DNA of 13,742 nt from Amoebophrya sp. AT5.2. Lineage: Eukaryota; Sar; Dinophyceae; Syndiniales; Amoebophryaceae. Each line of letters begins with the position of its first letter. The stretch's first letter is position 1. The notes below the pieces were generated by a model, which had not been told where the DNA came from, did no database searches, and was given only the letters and a program-made list of their open reading frames with translations. Shown piece after piece: positions 8,903-13,742 of this stretch. The position numbers were made by a program, and so were the translations under genes. The stretch covers positions 1 to 13,742 of the forward strand of contig RXOD01005501.1 in assembly GCA_005223375.1 (NCBI GenBank), in the 5' to 3' direction.

Positions 8903-9780
8903 CGATCAGATAATTCTAATTGGTAGTGGTACAGGTACTAAGACTAACACTAGGATACAGAAATAAAAAATGCTGATGCTCTTCTTTCGATGCTGGGAGC
9001 TCCCACATGTTGATGATGTTCTTCACCCCTCTCATCTTCCTCTTCCTCCTCTTGTTCCAGCACGAGCACCTGCTCTAGTAACCTTAGCTCCCGCCGCCCA
9101 CCGCCTGGTCGTGTAGTTGATGTGAGTGCGAGTCTCCTGACCGAGCGTTCTTCTTTTTCGAAGTCGGCCGCGTGTCCGTTGCAGCAGTAAAATGCACCGC
9201 TGTGTGTATTGTTCATCTTCGTCCTGCTCAGTTTCTCTTTAACATCATCATCGTCCACGGTTGTTGTATTGTTCTGCTGCGGAGGTGCTTGCAACGTCGT
9301 TCGGTTACGAGATGCTCTGTCTGGGACTGCTACTGCACGGTGGTGGCTAGTGTCACCGTGCGCCCGAGCATCAAACAAAAAGAAAAGATAAGAACTGCAA
9401 GTACTTAGGCAGGAAGGATGAAAAAAGTAACTGCATCTGCAACTATCTACAACAGGATATAAAAAATTCGACCAGGTGGACCAACAGCAAGTACTGTTGA
9501 AGACCTGGAAATAACGACTTCTCCGTCGCGCCATAAAATTACGGACTGTCCCCGCTATGTAAAGAAGTAACGCAAAATTGGATTCATTGTAAGCAGCTAT
9601 GCTGATGGTGTTCTGTTCTGTATTTTATGACGTTGGACCTGGAGGGAAATAAAGATAAAGCTAGTAAAAGGCGGCGATGCCGACCCTCCCCCTGTGGTTT
9701 GATGCCATGCCTTGTCGACGTTTCCGTTTATTGAGCAAGAGCAGCAGCAGTTTTTTATCTTTATTGTCCACGTCCTATTC
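8903..9780. other. Interval between two genes, containing one possible gene
   Basis: Apart from the weak reading frame at 8950-9534, described separately, the interval shows no recognisable gene. Positions 9535-9780 are short-spaced AT-rich sequence that should hold the 3' end of the nucleoside-hydrolase-like gene. The stretch 8937-8954 (ACTAAGACTAACACTAGG) recurs nearly unchanged inside intron 1 of the surface-protein gene. Confidence 0.5.
8950..9534 (-). CDS. Possible lineage-specific charged protein, 194 codons
   Basis: This open frame follows the nucleoside-hydrolase-like gene on the same strand, about 250 nt past its stop. The first 50 residues are rich in Cys, Ser and aromatics and may be partly non-coding. 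The rest is more protein-like: a polar N/T/Q stretch (APPQQNNTTTVDDDDVKEKL), a basic-acidic segment, then an acidic run (LVLEQEEEEEDERGEEHHQH) before the stop. I recognise no domain and see no second exon with a matching phase. The frame contains donor-like GTACTTGC sequences, so a splice could remove part of it. It could equally be a chance frame or an untranslated region. Confidence 0.3.
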   Translation of the reverse strand: MARRRSRYFQVFNSTCCWSTWSNFLYPVVDSCRCSYFFHPSCLSTCSSYLFFLFDARAHGDTSHHRAVAVPDRASRNRTTLQAPPQQNNTTTVDDDDVKEKLSRTKMNNTHSGAFYCCNGHAADFEKEERSVRRLALTSTTRPGGGRRELRLLEQVLVLEQEEEEEDERGEEHHQHVGAPSIERRASAFFISVS

Positions 9781-11802
9781 TTAAAACAGTAACACCGCGC
9801 TTTTCATTATTTTCCTGCAGACGACCGTCACGACCACCAGCAGCAGCACCGCCTCGGCAGCCAGGATTGTGGGCAAGTTGACAAAGAAAACCCACTTCGC
9901 CGGGATCCAGGAGGCAGCCCCCACTAGCGGGCGCCACAGGTAGTGCAGGATCAAGTTCCATCGGCAGCCGTGAGCAAGCACGTCCAAATCGATGTCTCCG
10001 GCGTTGGGTTCTTGAGAAGCCGCGCAAGGAGCGGGGGAGGAAGCAGCAGTGGCCATTTCTTGGTCCTGGTCGCCATTCTTGTTGTAGATGAAGATGTAGC
10101 CGTTTACCTTATTTGGTGTATTGTTCCCAACGCCAACGCCTGCTCTTTCGGAGGTTCCTCGTTGTTCATACTGTTCTTGTAGTTGAGTTTCTCGTTCTTG
10201 CGGGGGCGCCTCGAAGTCCATCTCTACTTCTCGCTGTCGCTGCAGTCGGGCGATATTCTGCTGCATAGCAGCTGGCGTCGTTCCGCCAACGCCCAGAATG
10301 ATGTTCTCGCTCGGCAGAACCCCTCCTTGGTTTTGGATCTGGTCCCGCCTTGGATCCAAAATCAGATCGCTACTCCTCGTTAGCAGCATGCGGTCTTGAA
10401 ATCGTCGCCGAAATTCTGTTGCGTTCTTCACCTGCGAAGGCAGCCAGACTAGTGGTAATGGTGGAGGTGCCACAGGAACATCTCCATCAGCAGCGTCCTC
10501 GTCCGCCCCCTCCGATGAAAAAGAAAATGGTAATTCCCGCATCCGCCACGGCCACAGCCCCTCGACGGCGGCTGGTTTCAGCTGCGCGTAGGTATCAGAC
10601 GGATACAAGACGTTTAGTACCACGCCGACGTCGAAGAGTAGCCCCGTCTGCCCGAAAACCAGCTGCCACCGCTGCGCCCTCGCTTCTCGCAACAGCGTCG
10701 GCAAGTAGGGACACAAGAATGAGACTACGTCCCCACCCTGTTCGCCCTCCTCGCACCTGATCTCTCGCAGGAAGCCTTCGTCGTAGATGGCGACTTCGCT
10801 GAGCGTCTGGCTTGTGTACATGATTTTCCTGACCTCGGCGGTGCTTTCCAGGAAGTCCTCGAGGAACCCCCGGCTCTCGCCGAGGTGGTAAAACATGCTC
10901 ACGTGCTCCTGCACCACGGTCCGGTCCACCAGAGGAATCGAGCTGCCGCCAACGAAATGGATCGCGTCGATCTTACGGAGGAGGGAGGAGGAGATGCGCA
11001 CGTTGCCACCACTTTCGCCGTGTATTTTTCGGGTTTCCCGCACCAGCGCAGCGGTGAAGGCACTGGTCGGGCCGAGAATGACGACGATGACGGAGTGGTC
11101 GGCTTGGATTCTTAAATAGCGAACGAAGGCGGCGTCGGAATCGTTCTCGGCATCCTTCTCGGTGTTTGCGAAATCGCGGCACATAATTCCGGGCATCAGG
11201 GGAAGCAGACACTCGTCCGCACGGTACAAAAGGCTGGGCAGAAAGGTGGAGCCTTTTCTTCTTGCAACAGTAGTCGAGCTCCTCGAGGCCCTGCTCCTCG
11301 TCGCTGCCGCTGCGCCCCCCGCACTGGTTCCGGTCGTGGGCGTAGACGGAGGTTGAAGTTCTTGAAGTTTCGTGGAAGGAGCCATCAGCTGCAACCTCTC
11401 CCCCTCCTCTGCAACGCGTTTCCCCGCTTCTAGGGCGTGCAGCAGTAGTTTCAGGTTTTGGTAGCAGACCGCGGCCGGCGCGTTGCCGTAGGTTGCGGTG
11501 ATCCCGGCGACGGGATAAGTCTCTTGCGAGACCAGCATCGCCACGGCGACATCGTCGTCCACATCCATTGCGTGAGGAGCCATCCCCCCCGCGTCCGCAA
11601 AGACCCAGAGCGACTTCTGCGCTGCACCTTCATGATCTTCCGCTGCAAGCGCGAGCGCGAAAGTGGGAGTGGTCACCAGGAGAAAGAGCGTCGACAGGAG
11701 CTGAATCACGAGCAGGATCACTCCGGTACAGCGGCCAAAAGAAAGCCGACGCAGGGCGCTTCGTAGGTTCTCCTGGCTCATCAAGAACACTTCTGTAGCC
11801 AT
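9781..11802 (-). CDS. Membrane-anchored nucleoside-hydrolase-like protein (single exon, 673 aa)
   Basis: This is one uninterrupted frame, unlike its intron-rich neighbours; the alternative start Met8 lies just downstream. Residues 26-52 are strongly hydrophobic (signal peptide or anchor) and 646-662 form a second membrane segment followed by R-K. Between them is a divergent inosine-uridine-preferring nucleoside hydrolase fold: W-V-F-A-D-A-G-G (66-73) and D-V-D-D-D-V-A-V-A-M-L (80-90) stand for the N-terminal D-x-D-x-G-x-D-D metal site; V-A-G-I-T-A-T-Y-G-N-A follows as in the family; later come V-I-L-G-P-T-S-A-F, I-H-F-V-G-G-S and L-L-F-D-V-G-V-V-L-N-V-L-Y-P. Family members split nucleosides into base and ribose using calcium held by these aspartates. 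Here the first Asp appears replaced by Phe, about seven residues split the motif, and the His usually before the late Asp is absent, so activity is doubtful. Family members are usually near 310-350 residues; the excess here is a long linker (about 135-185) and a disordered region (about 440-610). Confidence 0.75.
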   Translation of the reverse strand: MATEVFLMSQENLRSALRRLSFGRCTGVILLVIQLLSTLFLLVTTPTFALALAAEDHEGAAQKSLWVFADAGGMAPHAMDVDDDVAVAMLVSQETYPVAGITATYGNAPAAVCYQNLKLLLHALEAGKRVAEEGERLQLMAPSTKLQELQPPSTPTTGTSAGGAAAATRSRASRSSTTVARRKGSTFLPSLLYRADECLLPLMPGIMCRDFANTEKDAENDSDAAFVRYLRIQADHSVIVVILGPTSAFTAALVRETRKIHGESGGNVRISSSLLRKIDAIHFVGGSSIPLVDRTVVQEHVSMFYHLGESRGFLEDFLESTAEVRKIMYTSQTLSEVAIYDEGFLREIRCEEGEQGGDVVSFLCPYLPTLLREARAQRWQLVFGQTGLLFDVGVVLNVLYPSDTYAQLKPAAVEGLWPWRMRELPFSFSSEGADEDAADGDVPVAPPPLPLVWLPSQVKNATEFRRRFQDRMLLTRSSDLILDPRRDQIQNQGGVLPSENIILGVGGTTPAAMQQNIARLQRQREVEMDFEAPPQERETQLQEQYEQRGTSERAGVGVGNNTPNKVNGYIFIYNKNGDQDQEMATAASSPAPCAASQEPNAGDIDLDVLAHGCRWNLILHYLWRPLVGAASWIPAKWVFFVNLPTILAAEAVLLLVVVTVVCRKIMKSAVLLF

Positions 11803-12554
11803 AATTTTCCAATTATGACTACTTATCTGCCGTCGTCTGAGACGCAGCGATGAAGGACCTCGGGCCCAGAAGGTTTAGAATTCGGGCACGGGCACCCCAT
11901 ATTGGTATAGGATATCGGGCTCAGGAGCTTGTCTTGAGAGAGTGGCTTTCGGTCTACACCACTTGGGCGTACCTGCTACTGATAGGGCATGTAGGGCGAA
12001 ATTTCAATTTGTAGCAGGTGGCGCGCATTTGTTGCGGAGCGAATGCCCATCCTGTTCCTTTCGAAAAAAGCGAAAGGAAACATCGCCTGTACCTTTCCAA
12101 ACCATGTGCATGTGCAGCCACGTCGTCTCCTTCCCCCCCTTCGCGACGTGAAAGTCGCATCTGCTTCATGTTCATCTCCTTGTTCGTTTTCGCACTTCTT
12201 TGCGTTTATTCTCATACTCATTTTATGGTCTTGGTCCTCGTTCTTGGTCCGCTCAATGAAGATCGATGTAGTCAGCGACGTACTTTCTGTTTCTTAATAT
12301 ATTCATTCGAGGATGTTGGGATCGTCTTGTTTCATTCTGGGAAAGGTAAGCCAAGGACCGGCAGCATGAATTTCAACATCAACTACAAACATTTTGAAAC
12401 ACCGGATGGCCCTTGCCCACCGGTGTGTTCGTTAGATGGAATCGTCTCGATCTTCGCTCGGTGCAGCTGTTTTTTTACGATCGGATCCTCGCCGCCCGCT
12501 GCTGCTGCTCCTCCAACTTTATTCCCATTAGCATTCTTTCGGTTTAGTGTCGCC
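11803..12554. other. Intergenic region with one short hairpin
   Basis: This 752-nt interval should hold the 3' end of the lipoyl-domain gene and the promoter of the nucleoside-hydrolase-like gene, both on the minus strand. I find no supported gene: the open frames on either strand are short or run on as an antisense shadow of the next gene. A 9-bp hairpin at 12055-12079 is the only clear structure. Confidence 0.5.
12055..12079. repeat. 9-bp hairpin with A-rich loop
   Basis: TTCCTTTCG at 12055-12063 is matched by its exact complement CGAAAGGAA at 12071-12079 around the loop AAAAAAG. It lies roughly 500 nt beyond the stop of the lipoyl-domain gene and about 250 nt upstream of the nucleoside-hydrolase-like start. 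A 3' processing or structural role is possible, but chance cannot be excluded at this length. Confidence 0.5.
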
Positions 12555-13742
12555 TTAATCTTCATCGGCATCGCCATCCCCATCTTCTGCACCATCCGCA
12601 TCGTCATCAGCTCCCGCATCGTCATCAGCTCCCGGATCCTCTTCCCCCGCATCAGCTCCTTCTTCTGGAGGTTCCACCACGTCCTCTTCGTCAGCCCCCT
12701 CTTCTTCTTCGCCGCCCTCTCCATCCTCCCCCCCTCCTGCCGGCACCACCCCGTCCTTTGGGGCGACCTGGCACAGCTCCGTGATGTCTCGCACCATCTT
12801 GAACGTGGTCGACCCATCGCTACCTTGCACGAGAACTGCCGCCAGCTTTCCGGCCAGTGGCGACTTCACGTCGACCTCCGCGCCCTCCTCCAGCCCGGCC
12901 GTCGGCTCTTCCTCGTCCTGGTCCTCCTCTTCGCCGTCCTCCGCGCCCCCGGTCGTCCCGGCCTCGTTGCGGAGTTTCACTACGGACAGTACCGCGATGT
13001 TCTCGTCCAGCTCCACGACGTCGCCGACCTGCTTCAGGAACTCGACCGACGCCTGCGCGCAGGTAATGGGCGAAAACACCGAAACGGCGTGCGCGGCGTC
13101 GATCTCGGAGTGACCTTGGATGGTGCACAGCGCCGTTTAAAGGCTACGAAAAAACATCAGCGATCAGTGATGGTCATCACGGACAGCGATACCAGACTGA
13201 GAGCAGGGCCTCTGGCAGCTCCCTATGGCTGCAACTTTCTGGGCGATCGGATGAACCAGAACCGATCACAGATGGCGCGACGCAGCCTCCTCCGATGGGC
13301 CGTGGGGGCGTATCAGTCGGAGTCTAGTCCTACTGCCGCCCGTGGACCTCGTCCTTGAAGGGAGGGCGGAGAACAATAGAGCGGCGAGCAAAAGTCTCGA
13401 TCTCCTGCGAGTCGCAAGGAGGTCAAGTATTTTTGTGGCCGGACCCGGAGGACGCCGGCAAAACTACACCACCACCTGGACCTAAGTATGTAAAGCTAAA
13501 CCTGAGTTTTTTCAACCTCCCTTAACCCGTGGCCGTGTCCACGTCGATCTCAGTGTCCTCGGGGACGAGCAGCCGACCCAGCTTCCCATCGATCGGCGAC
13601 GCGATGTCGGTGCGGACCGCCTCGGCCTCATCGCCGCCGCCCTTGCCGCCCTCCTCCTCGGCGTCGCCCTTATGAAGGGACCAGATGGTAAGTGGGGAAC
13701 TGGTAAGTAGTTCGCACTGGGTCCCCACTTGGGTGGCGACTG
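12555..13742 (-). CDS. Tandem lipoyl/biotinyl-like domain protein with acidic inserts, 3' part (partial)
   Basis: Two exons are visible: 13527-13742 (cut by the window edge) and 12555-13114, joined across a 412-nt intron in matching phase (ACG-G|GTTAAG to CCAAG|GT-CAC). Reading through the donor meets a stop at once. The second exon has a lipoyl-type fold: F-S-P-I-T, then QVGDVVELDENIAVLSVVK, then V-D-V-K-S-P-L-A-G-K-L. The Lys falls exactly 16 residues after the conserved Gly, where lipoyl domains carry their modified Lys, but the usual E-T-D-K is S-V-V-K. A Glu/Asp-rich insert of about 28 residues separates this Lys from the SP-G strand. The first exon repeats the plan: QVGTQCELL, T-I-W-S-L-H-K, an acidic insert, T-D-I-A-S-P-I-D-G-K-L. 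The C-terminus is a Glu/Asp/Gly/Ala tail of about 75 residues. No acyltransferase or carboxylase domain is visible, so it may be a carrier-like protein or a non-enzymatic relative; lipoylation is unproven. Confidence 0.7.
12598..12633. repeat. Two tandem copies of an 18-bp unit in the acidic tail
   Basis: Positions 12598-12615 and 12616-12633 are identical (GCATCGTCATCAGCTCCC on the plus strand). They encode two copies of G-A-D-D-D-A on the minus strand within the C-terminal acidic tail of the lipoyl-domain protein. Flanking codons are imperfect versions of the same GAD/GAT pattern, so the tail probably grew by slippage. Confidence 0.9.

Noticed and set aside
10350..10760. Plus-strand open frame of 136 codons
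   Set aside because: It is antisense to the nucleoside-hydrolase-like gene, is dominated by Arg/Pro/Ala and has no recognisable content.
12018..13358. Long plus-strand open frame of 446 codons
   Set aside because: It runs antisense through the lipoyl-domain exon and its intron, is Ser/Arg/Pro-rich as expected of the complement of GAD/GAG-rich codons, and shows no domain. The minus-strand frame explains the sequence better.
13681..13730. Possible 49-nt intron (GTGCGAACT to CATAAG) in the first visible lipoyl exon
   Set aside because: Read straight through, the sequence aligns with the second domain up to the conserved Lys (T-I-W-S-L-H-K against A-V-L-S-V-V-K), so it is more likely coding.

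Overview
The window looks like nuclear DNA of a eukaryotic protist. I see no tRNA, rRNA, CRISPR array or bacterial operon structure. Three of the four well-supported genes are split by short introns (about 110-440 nt). Exon phases match at every junction except one, so the spliced reading frames can be checked by arithmetic. Every supported gene lies on the minus strand. Acceptors are nearly always AG|G, and donors are unusually often GTAC rather than GTAAG or GTGAG. Head-to-tail same-strand genes and AG|G acceptors fit the dinoflagellate branch of the alveolates. The compactness and the odd introns would fit a syndinian (Amoebophrya-like) genome, but that placement is inference.

Layout, in order of transcription (right to left). 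(A) 13742-12555: the 3' part of a gene for lipoyl/biotinyl-type domains, each carrying an acidic insert, with an acidic C-terminal tail. It is cut by the right edge. (B) 11802-9781: a single-exon gene for a membrane-anchored, divergent nucleoside-hydrolase-like protein of 673 residues. (C) 9534-8950: a possible lineage-specific gene for a charged protein, weakly supported. (D) 8902-7108: a five-exon gene of 352 codons joining a DP-rich helical region, a four-helix membrane domain of the COPI-associated/TVP15 type, and a divergent C-terminal acyl-CoA-binding domain. (E) 6403-574: an eleven-exon gene of about 1175 codons for a predicted secreted or surface protein. It has an N-terminal signal sequence, a long disordered region, nine copies of a 22-residue W-L-LG-W repeat, a mucin-like Thr/Pro stretch and a hydrophobic GPI-signal-like tail.

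The most interesting item is gene E. Its repeat has a fixed Trp-to-Trp spacing. Two neighbouring introns cut successive copies at the same place, inside the LG dipeptide, and the frame resumes exactly. One of its introns (about 2495-2991) contains a 28-bp copy of neighbouring exon sequence, as expected of an intron made or remodelled by local duplication. The COPI-associated/acyl-CoA-binding fusion in gene D and the insert-bearing lipoyl domains in gene A are also unusual. The genes do not form an obvious pathway; D (Golgi/vesicle membrane) and E (secreted surface protein) both belong to the secretory system, but that link is weak.

Non-coding parts: a perfect 23-bp inverted repeat with a 1-nt spacer at positions 1-47, on the very edge of the window, and intergenic stretches at 48-573, 6404-7107, 8903-9780 and 11803-12554 with little recognisable content.
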